Below are positions 31,222 through 43,484 of a stretch of 64,000 bases of DNA, in pieces. The translations under genes and the position numbers were made by a program. Origin of the DNA: Kappaphycus alvarezii. Lineage: Eukaryota > Rhodophyta > Florideophyceae > Gigartinales > Solieriaceae. How positions within the stretch are numbered: position 1 is the first letter of the stretch; every line of letters starts with the position of its first letter. The notes beneath the pieces were generated by a model, which saw nothing but the letters and a program-made list of their open reading frames with translations, was not told the origin of the DNA and searched no databases. The stretch is from NCBI GenBank assembly GCA_002205965.3, contig NADL03000620.1, positions 372,001 through 436,000 of the forward strand, given 5' to 3'.

Positions 31222-32192
31222 ATTGTTAGAGTTCAGGCCTGTTAAACGTTTCGGTGCGTCTTTCGTAAATCACCGAGATAACTAAGAAACGAAATCGTTC
31301 GATTGAGTTTGGAGTACAATACGTTGCTGGTCTCTTCAAATGCCATTCCAATTAGGGCAGTACTCAAATATTGTAGCATCCACACTATTCCGTCGAGCAA
31401 TGTTTGACTTGTCCAGCACAAAGTCAAAGTCCTGTAGAACATGATGAGCCCATTAAACTTGTCGCCACTAGTTGAGAATGGCAGCCGCTCAGTTGAGCCT
31501 GATTGGTTAGGATTTGGACCAAATACAGCAGTGGAATAGAAAAAATAGCGGTGTTTTCATTATTTTTTGGTCACTGTATCATATGGACAGTATGTATTGT
31601 GGTACCGACGACTCTCGTGCTAGCCGTGACGGGATGTTTCCAACATTAATATTTTCAGAAAAACATGCTACAGAGTACAAAGTAACGCACAAAATCATAT
31701 TGTCCGCCAGATACACTGTACTTTTGTACTACTGCTTTGCTATTATTCCTATTGACATCCAGAGAGCCCTTTCAATGAATTGCAAGTACAAAATAAAGAT
31801 CTCTGACCCCACCGGTTGCAATACCGACCAACATCTAAACAGCATTCATTCTCCGGTTTGCTTGCTAGTCAATGGTTCCACTTCCCGCATCAGCAACATT
31901 CGCGGTGCTGAACATCATGCGCCTCACCATGGATTTTCAATCAAGTAGAGCTGGCGACTTATACCCTGTCATGATGCACAGCTTGATCAACAAGAACTGG
32001 CAATCATCTCTGCGATTCTATCCTGCGAGCGATGCTAACGACGATGCGTACGCGTCTTAATTACCGTCATTGGTTCCTGTTTCGCTCATCCAAATAGAGT
32101 CTGCGTTTACATGTCATCCACTATTGCCACAGTCCTCCAGTCGACTTTCTTCTAATCTAGACATCAACCAGACTCAGCTTACCACGAAATAG
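31222..32192. other. intergenic, no gene recognised
   Basis: About 970 bp between convergent genes. A 144-codon plus frame (31514-31948) has no recognisable motif. Confidence 0.45.
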
Positions 32193-33158
32193 TTACTTTC
32201 TCCCGTAGGCCAACCAATATACCAAAGCAACTAACCCCGCCCCACCGATGACATTGCCCAAAGTCACCGGCAGCAAATTCCCCAACAAAAACTCCTTCCA
32301 ACCTACACTCGCACCCAGCGCCTTTCCCATCGGGATTAAAAACATGTTCGCGACACTGTGATCAAAACCCATCGCCACAAATGCTGAAATCGGCAACCAA
32401 ACTCCGACAAACTTGCTCACCAAATCTGCAGCTCCCGTGCTCATGTAAACGCCCAGACATACCAACCAATTGCAAGCCACCCCTCTCCAAACTGCCTTCC
32501 AAAATCCCAACCCACATTTGCTCAAAGCAATCCCAACTGCTGTCGCCACGCTACCCCCACTCAACACGCCTGTCACCAGCGCCAATTTGACTACCAATAG
32601 ACTCCCCACAAAATTCCCCGCAAAGCTCACGACCCAATTCTTCACCAGTCCAAACAACCCAGTCTTCCCCTGCAGCATAGCCGCCGTCACCAGTAGTGTG
32701 TTTCCCGTAAATAACTCCCCGCCGGCGGTCACCACCATCGTTAACCCAAACGGCAATCCAAACGCCCCTAACACTAATTTTGCCAATCCTACATTCCCCT
32801 CCTTCAACCCCGGTACCGCACCTCCTACCGTCAATGCTAATAAAGCACCCATTGCGATGTAGGCCCCTGCCACAATTCCAAGCAAAAGAACCTTCCATGC
32901 CGGTTGCGATGCTTTCATTTCCCCCAGAGCTGCTGCTGCCGCGAATGCAGCGGGTGGCGGTTTTTGTGACGGCGGTGTAGTTATCACATTCACATCTTGA
33001 GTCTTGCTGGCGTTCATACGTATCGAAGCTGCACGTTGGCGAGGATTCCTGGGGAGCCTAGACTTTGCATCACGAGTGAAAGAGGAGGAGGATAACACTT
33101 TTGAGGTGTGGAGGCCCACTGCAGGCGTGGCAACAAATGCACAGCGACGCGAAATCAT
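32193..33158 (-). CDS. NAR1: plastid formate/nitrite transporter family protein (NAR1 type)
   Basis: 321 codons, one exon. The family forms pentameric aquaporin-like channels for formate or nitrite; the algal NAR1 type carries nitrite into the plastid. Residues 1-75 are basic and Ser/Ala-rich, consistent with a transit peptide, then come six hydrophobic segments (starting near VLLLGIVAGAYIAMGALLA). The family signatures are AYIAMG, GLTMVVTAGGELFTGN, NWLVCLGVYMS, GFDHSVANMFLIP and LLPVTLGNVIGG. The length fits the family plus a leader. The start ATG at 33158 gives the full leader. It converges with CWC27, 970 bp away. Confidence 0.9.
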   Translation of the reverse strand: MISRRCAFVATPAVGLHTSKVLSSSSFTRDAKSRLPRNPRQRAASIRMNASKTQDVNVITTPPSQKPPPAAFAAAAALGEMKASQPAWKVLLLGIVAGAYIAMGALLALTVGGAVPGLKEGNVGLAKLVLGAFGLPFGLTMVVTAGGELFTGNTLLVTAAMLQGKTGLFGLVKNWVVSFAGNFVGSLLVVKLALVTGVLSGGSVATAVGIALSKCGLGFWKAVWRGVACNWLVCLGVYMSTGAADLVSKFVGVWLPISAFVAMGFDHSVANMFLIPMGKALGASVGWKEFLLGNLLPVTLGNVIGGAGLVALVYWLAYGRK

Positions 33159-34885
33159 GGTAATGAATGCAACCCGGGAGGTGTGGACGGAGGCTTCACT
33201 CGATTTGACAGTTCAGAATGGAATCCTTGTTGCCCAAACAAATTTCGTCAATATGCATACACTGTATGCGGAGCAATGCAGACTAATCAAGTTCAGTGAT
33301 GGAGGTAAGGGGTTGCTCAACTTTAGTTTTGTGTTGCGCAATAAATACCTAGGATGGGATCAGAAACTTACTGAGAGAAAAAGGAGCATCATTCGCTGAT
33401 TACGTGCATCACAAATGGGGAATTCACCGAATTCCATGATGCCGGTGGAATGTCTGTAAGCTGCCATTAAGTATCGGTGGAGAGGTGTTTGGGTACCATC
33501 AGGATGATCTGGCAGTTGGGCCAAATATGACTATTGGTGCACTGATCAACTCTGTCTGAGTCATGGCGGAATCAGAACGTTCCGACACACAGACTCGCTA
33601 GCTACCTATTGGCGTGCGCGGCGATTCAAATAGTAGTACAACCAGGATACTTGGTGACAAAGGCCGCAAAAGTGGCCCTTGAGAGTGCGCAGAACTACAG
33701 GCGAAGTGAAAACATGTTTGAGGGCCGCGAGGGACACGGGAAGAGTAAGCCCCATTGAGTTTATGTGTATTCCGCTTGCGCAGTCGCCGACCGTGTCGCA
33801 GCGGTCACGGCCTAGTGCCGATATAATCCAATCCAACGCCACAAATTGAAAGAAAAACGCGTGTTGGAGACGAATCACCCACCCATGCGGGGGAGAAGAG
33901 AGTGCACAGGACAAATAAACGAAACGCCAAGTCAGTACCGAACTTGATGCACATACAATAAGTGCCTAGTATCGCTAATGTAGACTCAGGCTGACGTGCG
34001 TATCCTCACCAAAGCCCCGGGAGTACTTGGGTAAAAGCTCTACTCGATTTGTGGGACGTTGTCTCCAGACTGGAGCAGCACATAAGGTTCTTTATCCTCC
34101 TCGTCTAAAAGGATGATGACGCGGTACCGTACCTGCAAACACACTCATTCCATAACTTTTCCTCGCGCATGCGTTATCCATGACGACCGACTTCTGAGCG
34201 TCACCTCGGCTCCAACATTCCTGGAACCAGAAACGTTCTCTCAGCCACGACGGCAACGTAACACAGAGGCGTTCTGCGCATCAGCGCCAGCACTTTCTGC
34301 ATGTGCGTCCGGGGACTTTCGCCCGGAGCATGATGGACGAACGGCTGCTGTTGCACCGATCCGTGTGGTTCTCTCCGTTGGGAATGCTTGACCGTGCCCG
34401 TCGGCAACCGAGATCGCGCGTAGAGAGGTTCAGTGAGCAGTTTAAATACTTTTTTTGACCCAGAGCATGGATCCACAGGCGTAGTTCCGCAGTACAAGCT
34501 GCTGGATGAAATCCTGGTCGACGACGGAATGGCGAGAACAGAATTTGGGAGCTGATTACGAATGGCTCATCTTGATCTCAAAGCTGTTGTTTAGGGTTAG
34601 CGGTGATAATTACAGATGGAGAATGGGGTCTAGCCTACATTACCGTACATTTCTGAAGAAAATTTACTTGCTTACAGTGCTATACAGTGCATAGAAAGTT
34701 AATATTGAGTCGGCTCTGCTGGGATTTCGACGGTCTTCTATTTCATTCGTCACAGTCATTCTCTCGTGAACAGTACAAGCATATTGCTGATGCCATTTTG
34801 GATACTCCTCTCCATGCTATATCTTCACCTACAGCGGATCTCGAAGTTCGTCTCGATACGGTGCTGCCATCTCCCCTTATTCACA
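33159..34885. other. intergenic, no gene recognised
   Basis: About 1.7 kb between the divergent NAR1-type gene and the UBAC2-like gene. It presumably holds both promoters, but no motif stands out. Frames here are short and unrelated to known families. Confidence 0.45.
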
Positions 34886-35722
34886 ATGCTTCACGCTGGT
34901 CATCCCGGCTTTCTACATGCCCCGGTCACCAAAGCCGTAATTTCCCTTACAGTTCTCTTCACAATTTTTGGCTCGATCCTGAATCTCTATCCCCTCCTAA
35001 TTCTTCACCCCTCCCGGATTCTCTATGCCTACCAAGTCTGGCGCCCCTTCACCCACAATTTGATCTTCACCACCCCTGGAGAACTCCTCTTCGGCTCTGT
35101 TCTCCTCTTCTTTTTCCGTCAGTTCGAACGTCAAATGGGTTCATCTCGTTTTGCTGCTCACGCCCTCATTACAGCTACTCTTCACACATTCTTTTTGCTG
35201 CTCATTCAGCTCTTCTTTCCTAGCCTATCCCCCGCTCCTGGACCGTACGCTTTAATTTTCTCCTCGCTTATCCACTTCTTCTTCGAAACGCCCAAAATCT
35301 ACCATTTCCAACTCCTCAATACGATCCACCTGTCCGACAAATCCTTCGCCTACCTTCTCGCACTCCAGCTCGTATGTTCTACACTCCCTCGTTCCTTCGT
35401 CTCCACTACAACTGCACTTCTGGCCGGCATTCTATACCGGGTCCCCATTTTGCACCACCGTGAAATACCCGAGCCTATTGCAAATTTATCCACCACATAT
35501 ATACTCCCTCTCCTTTTCATTAACCCACGGCAACCACGTCATCGTCCTAGGAGGCAAAATCGCCAACTCCGCACACATCACGGAGCCCCACCCATATCTG
35601 AATCGAACATTGAAACCCTTACCTCAATGGGCTTTACTCGGGAACAATCGATTGCTGCATTACAACGCTCGCGAGATGACGTACATCGCGCCACAGAGCA
35701 ACTCCTTGCTTCATCAGGTTGA
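34886..35722 (+). CDS. UBAC2: UBAC2-like rhomboid-fold membrane protein with C-terminal UBA domain
   Basis: 278 codons from ATG 34886. UBAC2 is an ER rhomboid pseudoprotease of the Derlin group that works in ER-associated degradation. The N terminus reads HAGHPGFLHAPVTKAVIS and enters the first of several hydrophobic segments. YQVWRPFTHNL and FFRQFERQMGSSRFAAHAL fit the family's loop and second membrane pair. The last 45 residues form a UBA domain with SNIETLTSMGFTREQSIAAL, which binds ubiquitin. An in-frame ATG at 34766 would add 40 residues without family similarity, so the later start is preferred. A Derlin paralogue is the main alternative. Confidence 0.78.
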   Translation: MLHAGHPGFLHAPVTKAVISLTVLFTIFGSILNLYPLLILHPSRILYAYQVWRPFTHNLIFTTPGELLFGSVLLFFFRQFERQMGSSRFAAHALITATLHTFFLLLIQLFFPSLSPAPGPYALIFSSLIHFFFETPKIYHFQLLNTIHLSDKSFAYLLALQLVCSTLPRSFVSTTTALLAGILYRVPILHHREIPEPIANLSTTYILPLLFINPRQPRHRPRRQNRQLRTHHGAPPISESNIETLTSMGFTREQSIAALQRSRDDVHRATEQLLASSG

Positions 35723-35934
35723 CCGATGTTGCCTCCATACAAAATCCACCATTCCCAAATATTTTCTATACCTACACTTGGCGAAGCGTACAACAAATCA
35801 AGAATGATTCATAAACCAACGAAAATTTTACTCGTTTCACGCTCCTAGTCACGGGCATTTACTGACTGCCTTGGAACCTACCTTTCACTGTGCGACTTTG
35901 GACCCAACCAGCATGCACAACTCTCGATCGTAGC

Positions 35935-36204
35935 TCATCTGCCATGATCTCTTGGCTCCGTGGAGGGTTGTTGAATAAGTTTTCCTAAATCGCGGGCAAG
36001 ATCTGAGCCAGGTGGGATTTTGAAGCCGTCGATCTCATCTGGAATTTGAGAAGTGGAGGCTTTCGGGGCTTCAGCCGTCGGAGGGGAAGTAGAAGGGGGT
36101 GCCTTCAAGGGGTTGGTGACGATGTTGTTTACGGAGAGAATGGCGGCAGTGAGGAAGGGAAGCGTGGCCGGTGGAATGAAGGTGACGGCCGGTGAAGATT
36201 GCAT
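35935..36204 (-). CDS. small hypothetical membrane protein, 89 codons
   Basis: The frame begins MQSSPAVTFIPPATLPF and has one hydrophobic segment at about residues 10-30, then a Pro/Ser/Thr-rich stretch and a charged tail (PDEIDGFKIPPGSDLARDL). It converges with the UBAC2-like gene with about 210 bp between stops. I do not recognise a family. The amphipathic tail and clean frame make it more gene-like than its neighbours, but it could be spurious. Confidence 0.4.
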   Translation of the reverse strand: MQSSPAVTFIPPATLPFLTAAILSVNNIVTNPLKAPPSTSPPTAEAPKASTSQIPDEIDGFKIPPGSDLARDLGKLIQQPSTEPRDHGR

Positions 36205-36302
36205 GGCGCGGGCTTGGACTGAGGGTCGGGCGAGATTTAAGGGCTGGTTACGGTGCGCTGAAGTAAAAGATGCCTTGTGACCGGGAGCAACAAACTTGAT
36301 CA

Positions 36303-36842
36303 GAGTGAGGAAGCTTCTTTACTCTTTTTACTTATCTTGAGTGTACACCGACTGACCGACTATTCAGTTACGAGCTAACTGGATGGACCACATCGGTCAC
36401 GTGCAGTGGGGCCCGCGATATGATGGCCATAGCCACCGACGACCACAAAGTGCAACTGATACGCTGGTAGATGCGTGTGCGAATCGTAGCGTCCGAGGTG
36501 TGGCATTTCGTGGCTACACGTGGCACAAACTCTTCGATAAATAATGCAGTATCCGGAGAAGGGGCACCGAGGGAGTCGAAGACCAGAGGTTGGAATCGGA
36601 AACCTGGGTCCCGGGAGGGCAGAGAGGGGGGGACCAGGCGCCTTGACAGCTTGTGCTGTAGGTCCTGGATCTTGCGATGGTGCATGAGGGCGGCAGCCCC
36701 ACCGGCGACTTGCGTCGCTTTGGTGATGGAGGTCTGCTTGAACGGAGACGTGACGGCGACGTCACATGCAATGGGTCGGTCTGGTAGGGCAGGTTCAGTG
36801 TCACGGGGGGGATGCACGAGGAGAATGTCAGCGGGCCTGTAG
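36303..36842 (-). pseudogene. LINE-like element 3' end with its tail
   Basis: On the minus strand the frame reads RPADILLVHPP, CDVAVTSPFKQTS, a basic stretch, RFQPLVFDSLGAPS and ends VVHPVSS at TAA near 36368. The 3' tail (36303-36367) ends in an A-rich AAGTAAAAAGAGTAAAG. The last codons and this tail recur at 57503-57565 without the rest. This is the best-preserved 3' end of the LINE-like family in the window. Confidence 0.65.
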
Positions 36843-36906
36843 TCCGTCCCGGGGAGAAAGAGACTTTTTATTTTATAGATTTGCAGCGGGGATCAACTTA
36901 ATATAC

Positions 36907-36955
36907 GTACAGCACTGTACTGTAATCGGTCAAGGAGTGTACAGTACAGTACACT
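36907..36955. repeat. TACAG/TACTG-type repeats
   Basis: TACAGCACTGTACTGTA and GTGTACAGTACAGTACAC lie within 50 bp; same family as at 15.3-16.0 kb. Confidence 0.65.
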
Positions 36956-37240
36956 CGAGAAACATAAAGAGAAAATCAAAGAGAGCCCCGTCTGGAGGTC
37001 AGGTGGTACAGTAAAGTGCTTGAACAGTACGGTCACTGCGTATCGAATAGATGCGTAATGCCTGCAGTGCTTGAATCGGCTTTCGCAGGTATTCAGTCAT
37101 GGTGTAATGCGTTTAATGATTACTGTAAAGATAGAAGGACAAGGCTGGGAGCAGACTGAACAGGGTACTGTACTGTCGAGTGTCTCCGAGCACTAAGGCC
37201 CTTTCCAACAAAAAATTTTTTTTATAGGATATAATACGGT

Positions 37241-37290
37241 ACAGTCATATCTCGATAAATGGCCGCTTGGAGAGGTATGGTCTTGCGGCC
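37241..37290 (+). repeat. pogo/Tigger-like terminus
   Basis: TACAGTCATATCTCGATAAATGG resembles the CAGT(C/M)RAACCTCGxTAA type of pogo-superfamily inverted repeats at a TA site. The matching opposite end was not found, so this is tentative. Confidence 0.3.
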
Positions 37291-37370
37291 AATTAACGGG
37301 AGGGGTTAATTGTCAAGTGCACACGTGTTAAATGTTTAATTTATCACTTACTGAAAAACTCGCCCAGTAG

Positions 37371-37860
37371 TAGCTTGCCTAGTGTCTATCCGACCATGCA
37401 CTGTCCTCATATGAGGCACACTTTGTACTCATATGAGGACAATTTCCGTTACATTTTGGAAAGGAAAATGTTTTGGAAGCCCGAAATTTTTACTGGAAAA
37501 AAGGTTTTTTATGTTTAGTTACAGTACAGTAATTTTTACTGTACATGCGCCCCCGTTTCTGAAACCCCCACCATAATACGAACTATTTTACCTTCCAAAA
37601 TGAAGTCGTTTTCACAACTTCTTGCGAAGAGCGGAAGCTGGTGAGGGAAAATTGGTCAAGCCTTCACCGAGGTCAACAATCTTGAAAAGTTTGTTTTGAT
37701 CGGACATCTACACTCATGAACTAATGCGGAGGGACAAGAAATGCGCTGAGGTAAAAAAATTTTGTACTGAAAAAGAAGTGCTAAAAGTAGTCCTCATATG
37801 AGGACAAATGTCCTCATATGAGAACAACGGTCCAATAGACACTAGCAGCTGTACTGTACT
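37371..37860. mobile_element. MITE-like element with CCTCATATGAGG subterminal palindromes
   Basis: The left side GCCTAGTGTCTATCCGACC and the right side (reverse complement) GCTAGTGTCTATTGGACC form an inverted repeat about 490 bp apart. Each is followed inward by CCTCATATGAGG palindromes (37404, 37794, 37810). A related terminus is at 3343-3405. No coding frame lies inside. Confidence 0.55.
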
Positions 37861-39209
37861 CCAGTCGTAGCGACGAGTGTAAACGACATAAAGAGGAAAT
37901 AATGTAATAGCGTGGGTTCTCGTTGATTACAATTGTCACTTATCAAGATGTCGTGAAAATCGGCCAGACCATTTGTCGTATTTGCTCTTCTCAATTTTCA
38001 TTTCATGTCGGAATGATTTAATACTTGCATTCACATCACTCTCATTGCTTTGCGTTTGCATCTCATGTCGGATGATTTAATGCTTGGATTCATATTGTTA
38101 ACTGGCATCACTCTCTCCCGATGTTTACATTTGTTTGCTCTTACTTTTTGTCCACGTAGTTCTCAATAAATATATGTGGTCGGTCAGATTGGGAGGGACC
38201 AGACCAGACAACTTTCAATTGAAACAGAACAACCCACCGATTACCTCACACGTGTTTATCGCCGACCTTGGGGAGCGTACAATCCGAGGTAAAGCGTAGA
38301 AAGTGGAAACCGTCAGAGGCTCCGAGTCCCCCCGTCCGAAGCTGTCGCAAATCATGCGACACTCTCCAGTCGCGCATTTCGGGCTCAAGCCAGCTAGACG
38401 ACATGCCAGACAGATTCAAAAAGAGACTGCCGGAAGGGGCTACTGATGAGCTTAAACAAGAGTTTGCAGAGTACCGTATTCAGATTTACACCAAAGAAGG
38501 CTGGAACAGCGTTGTGCTCTCTGAAGACTATTCTGATGACTTCAAAACAATCGAGTTGGAGGATTTTATTGGTCTCGACACCAATACTAAGAGAAAACTC
38601 CGGGACCTTTTGAGGGAAAGAGGTGCCTTTGTTAAGAAATTCACAAACATTCTCATGACAGAAGCACTACATGATACAATGCGAGAGTACATCCCATGGC
38701 CATCTGACGAACCTGGAAATCCTCAAAGGGTCAGTAATACGAAGGCAAAGGTTGCTATTCAATGTTATAGACATATAAATAGGGGCATTAAGTACCATGG
38801 TAATGGAACAAGAATTGATAATGGAAGTGATAACTACGAAGAACTAAATGGACAAAACGTGGACAATGATGATAGCGGTGACCTCTTCACTATTACACAG
38901 GATCATACACCCAAATATATACTTAGCTCATTGTCTAAATTGTTCAAAGTGTACAATGGGGATATTGACAAATACAGTGGAAGTACTGAGGATAACTTAG
39001 ACCGAAAGTATGCTATCTTCGAAGAACGTTGTGACCAGATATCGCTCTCTGGATATGACTGCCGACGTGTTTTATCAATTATGCTTTGTGGTAGCGCCAT
39101 ACAATTTTATTTTGACTCTCTTTGTAATAAGGGATTCACCTTGGGTGACCTAGTCAATAGCACTAAGGAACGTGTGGTGCATAAATTTTTTTTGGTCGCT
39201 ACTAAGATC

Positions 39210-40195
39210 TGTTGTCGTGAGTCGCTACCTCACACTGGAATACCCCTACTCATTGGACATAAACTATTGCACGCAGGTGCAACGCTACTACCGTCTACTC
39301 TACCACTGATCAACTGCAATACTACTAAGCTGTGATGTGTCTACAAGTCCTCTGATGTTTATAGGACTACCTGATGTATACGCTAACTAAGGCACACACT
39401 CACTTAATCATAGGGAAGCTGCTGTGTTTACACACTCACTCACTTAAGCAGCGAGAATCTGTTATGTTTATAACACCTGATGTAACCACATTACACATAA
39501 GTCATGATTAACAATAGGATGTATATGCATTGACCGGATGATGCACAGAGGAGTCACAAGATTTGAACCTTGAATGCCAAGTTACACCAAGCTCACTCTA
39601 CCAGAAGCTACTAACCCATCTACCAATAACAACTGAGAGAAGCTCGCATAAAGAGATACTCCACGTGCGAGCCAACCAGAGCCACTGATCACGTTTTTGC
39701 CGGTGATTTCGGTTGCGCACTTTCGGCGCACCGTAGTATATATAGTACCAGCTCTGGTCAGCTCTGGTCTACCAAGTAAACCTAACGAACGTCGCCTTTG
39801 TCTTCTACCTGTTTGGTCGCTTCACTTTGGTTGCGCTCATTTCTCCCCCCCTTTTTTCTTTTCTGTCGTCCCTCTAGTTGCATCCCCCTTCTTCTGGCGA
39901 GTGTTGCCAAGAGCATACAAGTCGTTGAGGCTAATTGTTGTTTCTACATACGTTTATCCCCATTCTTATTGGTTTCTTGTCGCTAGCTGAATACTAGAAC
40001 TCCCCGCACTTTTGTGCAACATAACGTCTTGTACGCCTAGTGTCTCAACTTTTCTGGTTTGTGTTGGTGGTGTTTCTTCCACTCTAATCGCGGCACCCTT
40101 ACGACCTGCCGTTAACCGGGCGTGCACTACAGAACGATTCCAGACACCTGAACGTGTCCGAACTTTACTCCGAGACTAGAATTACAAAACATTAG
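39210..40195. other. ~1 kb insertion inside the copia gag
   Basis: Gag similarity stops near 39210 and resumes near 40195, so the sequence between is foreign. It contains imperfect tandem repeats (39345-39480), a duplicated AGCTCTGGTC near 39750 and a TATATATAG near 39738. It could be a solo LTR or a composite insertion. I could not fix its ends or find a target duplication. Confidence 0.5.
39548..39617 (-). tRNA. tRNA-like sequence, probably a tRNA-derived repeat
   Basis: On the minus strand, 70 bases read GGGTTAGTAGCTTCTGGTAG and on to GGTTCAAATCTTGTGACTCC. This has an A-box-like TAGCTTCTGG, a B-box-like GGTTCAAATC and a partly matching acceptor stem. The anticodon arm does not pair. It is more likely a tRNA-derived SINE head or tRNA pseudogene than a working tRNA. 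Confidence 0.3.
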
Positions 40196-43100
40196 CATCA
40201 GTTATGTCTCAGCACAGTAGAGAGAAGAGGACGGAGTGCTTAAAGATCTTAGTCACACGCCTACATGATATTCAGGTTTCTTTACCAAATGAATATAGGA
40301 ACGATACAATATTGTAGAACGAACTCCCCAACGAGGTTCGTGATGATGCATACTGTCAACTGGCGTACTTTAACACCTGCTGAAACAGTGCAGTTCGTAA
40401 GTGCTGACCTACACGCTGCTCTTGCTGTAAAAAGGAAAGAAGGGTACATAAATACCATGATCGTTGACAGGAAGCTCCGCACCAGCCGTAAGTCAAGAAA
40501 AAAAGGGTTGTCTGCCATCTGGATTGGTGTTGTTCTATGAACCACTCAAAGTCTGAAAGAATGGAAGCTCTTAAAAAGAAAAAAGCCTTTAAGAAACTGG
40601 AGGTTTATCTAAAGGAAGAACCGCGCATTGATCATGAAAATGATAGCTCAGAAGATGATGAAGATTTTTTGACAGAATTAGAGGAAATTTCTGCGCAAGT
40701 CATGACACTGGATAAAAAATCCACTGTAGACATTACTGACATTAAATACACTTCTAACGAAAATTCTCGGAAGATAGCATCATTCGTACCCGACCTACGT
40801 GATTCCAAAGCCTTACATGCCCTGAAATCTGACGTACACCAACCTGATCGCTACACAGACCATGTATTCTATGGCATCATGGTTGATTATGGATGTGCAA
40901 GGGGAAGTACAGCAGGCTCAGCACATTATTTCGCATACTGCAAATACGTGGGAGCTAGCCCAGACATCGATGTGTCCCGAAACGCCAATGTTTCGTTTGG
41001 TAAGGGTTCTGCAACATCTATTGGCACAGCTTTTATTAAGTTTCCGTTTCAGAAACTCATTATGCTATTCGATGTGCACATCATCGATAGGTATCTGCCA
41101 ATACTACATGATTTATCGGACATGGACAGGATGGGTTTATTCTACAATAAAGTCACCGAAAAACTTGTGCATACCTATTCCGGGAAGAAATTGTCTGTTG
41201 TCCGAGAATTCGGCCATGCCTTTATCAGATGGAATCCTGTAGCAGAATTTCTATATGCCCCCAATGAGTTACAGCGAATATTAAAAGCGTTGATGCAGAA
41301 AACTTGGCCGTACTTGATGACATAGTACGCAAATGCGGGCCTTGTCAAATTAATGCCCAGAAGCCAAGGCGTTTGAAATTTACATTCAAAGACGAGAAGT
41401 ACTTTAACCAGAATATATTTGTGGACATCTGTACTATTGAAAAAATGATGGTACTACATGTTGTCGATGAATCAACAAAGTAGCAAGAATGTAGATGGCT
41501 GGATACTGTATCCACAGAGTCTGTCTGGCGTGCAATACGCCTTTTTTGGATTGATACGTACCTTGGTCCACCAGAAGTGATCACGTACGATGGAGGAAAG
41601 CAGTTTATATCTAAGGCGTTCCAAACCTAATCTCATTTGCTGGACATGAAAACGAAACAAGTACCCGTTGAGAGTCCTAACGCGCTCACCTACGTGGAAC
41701 GATACCATGCGCCTATCCGCAAAGCTTTCAAAGTAACAAAATCCTCCGCTTCCCACCTGGACAACGAAGCCGCACCCCAAATTGCAGTTAAGGCTGTCAA
41801 AGACTATGTTGGCCCAAACTGCTTAGTACCCACCCTTCTAGTGTATGGCGCCCTCCCCTGTCTTAGGTTTCCAACTGGTCAGCCCTCAAAAACAGGATAC
41901 CAAAGGGCTACTGCATTGAAACAAGCAACTGAAGAGGTAACGAAATACTTCGCCCAGAGACAAGTCTGCTCGGCATTACACACTCGCGACGGGCCTAACA
42001 TATCTGACATCAATAAGGCACCAATTGGTTCTCATGTGCTTTTCTACTGCCCAAAGAAAGACTACTGTGGCGGACCGTTCGCCCTGCTCGCCCTGATCGC
42101 TATCGAAGGAGAGACATGCACTGTTTTACTACCAAGCGGACCCACGCCTTTTCGAAGCTCTGTTGTTTAACGCTTTTTTACAACATCGACCACTGTGGAC
42201 ACTGTAATCAACACTAACGCTACAAGCTTTACCGCAGCCTCCCAGTACCGTTGCAAACAACCTGATCACTACGCTCTCTTTCTGTCATGACCATGATTTG
42301 CTTGAACGTATCGACGTGCTCTCTATCCGCGTCAAGCGAGAGTCAAATAATCACGAGAAATTTAAGGAGTCTAGACAGAAAGAGATCACTTGCTTAATTG
42401 CTCGAGGCGTATTTGCGGAAGTACCAGAACACGAAGCCCAGGCCCATCGAATCTACTTTAGCAGGTTCGTGAATGAGGTGAAGGATGAAGGGTCCCCGTA
42501 TGCCTACGAAAAGTCTAGGCTTGTTGTTCAAGCATACAACGATACAAAACATGGCCTACTCACCTACGCCCCCACAGTCCAACGTGCATCCCAACGGATT
42601 TTATTGGCATTAGCTGGAATTGATCCATCACTCCAGATTTTCTCCAGAGATGTCTCTCAAGCGTACACCCAATCAGAGATACCCATATACGGTGACTTTT
42701 ATGTTAAACCTCCAGCTATCCTTAGCCTACCTCCAGGGGTCTTATGGAAAATTATGAAGCCTCTTTATGGTATCCTCGAAGCTGGAGTTCATTGGTATTT
42801 GACTTACCACTCTCACCACTCTAAAATATTTGGAATGAAACCATCAGTCCATGACCAATGCTTGCTCTACTTCCGAAACACAATTGACACCAGCAATTCT
42901 AAAAGTTCTTCTAGCTTTCATGCACGGTAGAGGGGTATAAAATGTTTACAAGCTGATGACACATTAACAGCAGGGAACAAAAGGTTTATTGATATCGAAA
43001 GGAAAAAGTCTTCTAGATTTCAATTTAAGAAGGCCAATTTTATGACAGAGTCCGCTTCCATAAGATTAATGGTGTTGTTATGTCAAGAATGGGATCTACG

Positions 43101-43484
43101 CTGCACCTATATCAACCAGAGAATGAAATGAAGCTGGTCTTACTTGATGAGGAAAACCCTTCAAAGGATAATTTTATATCCCAACGAGCACGAGGTTCTT
43201 ACATTACGACTGTCTGTCGGCCAGATTTATCTTTTGGGTTTGCAGTCGCTGCTCAAATCACTGCTCCAGATAGGGACTCGTGCAAGAACTTAAAAAAGTA
43301 CATTCGCAATTGTATAGAAAATCCGACTAAGGGACTTAAATTCGTCACTTTGGACGTGGGCTCATTTGCTGTTGCTTTATTTTTCGATGCAATTTTTGCT
43401 ACCAATAAGGATCAGTCTTCTCAACTCGGGTTTATCGTAACATTAATGGACAAAAATGAATCTGCCAATATACTAGGGGTCTAG

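Larger units (their letters stand above)
38268..43484 (+). pseudogene. second Ty1/copia element, interrupted and truncated
   Basis: Gag starts in frame 38268-39335 and resumes near 40197 with ECLKI, HDIQVSLPNEYRNDTIL and a NHSKSERMEALKKKKAF segment. Protease: YGIMVDYGCARGS near 40870-40910. Integrase: FVDIC, VITYDGGKQF and YVERYHAPIR supply the D, D, E positions (41420-41715). RT: IFSRDVSQAYTQ and KPLYGILEAGVHWY in 42298-42930. RNase H: FFDAIFATNKDQSSQLGFI ends abruptly near 43470. Many stops and frame changes show that it is dead. It is a different lineage from the 20.6-27.8 kb element. LTRs were not identified. Confidence 0.8.

Noticed and set aside
34766..34885. Upstream ATG for the UBAC2-like gene
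   Set aside because: The extra 40 residues show no similarity to the family N terminus, which starts at HAGHPGFLHAP.
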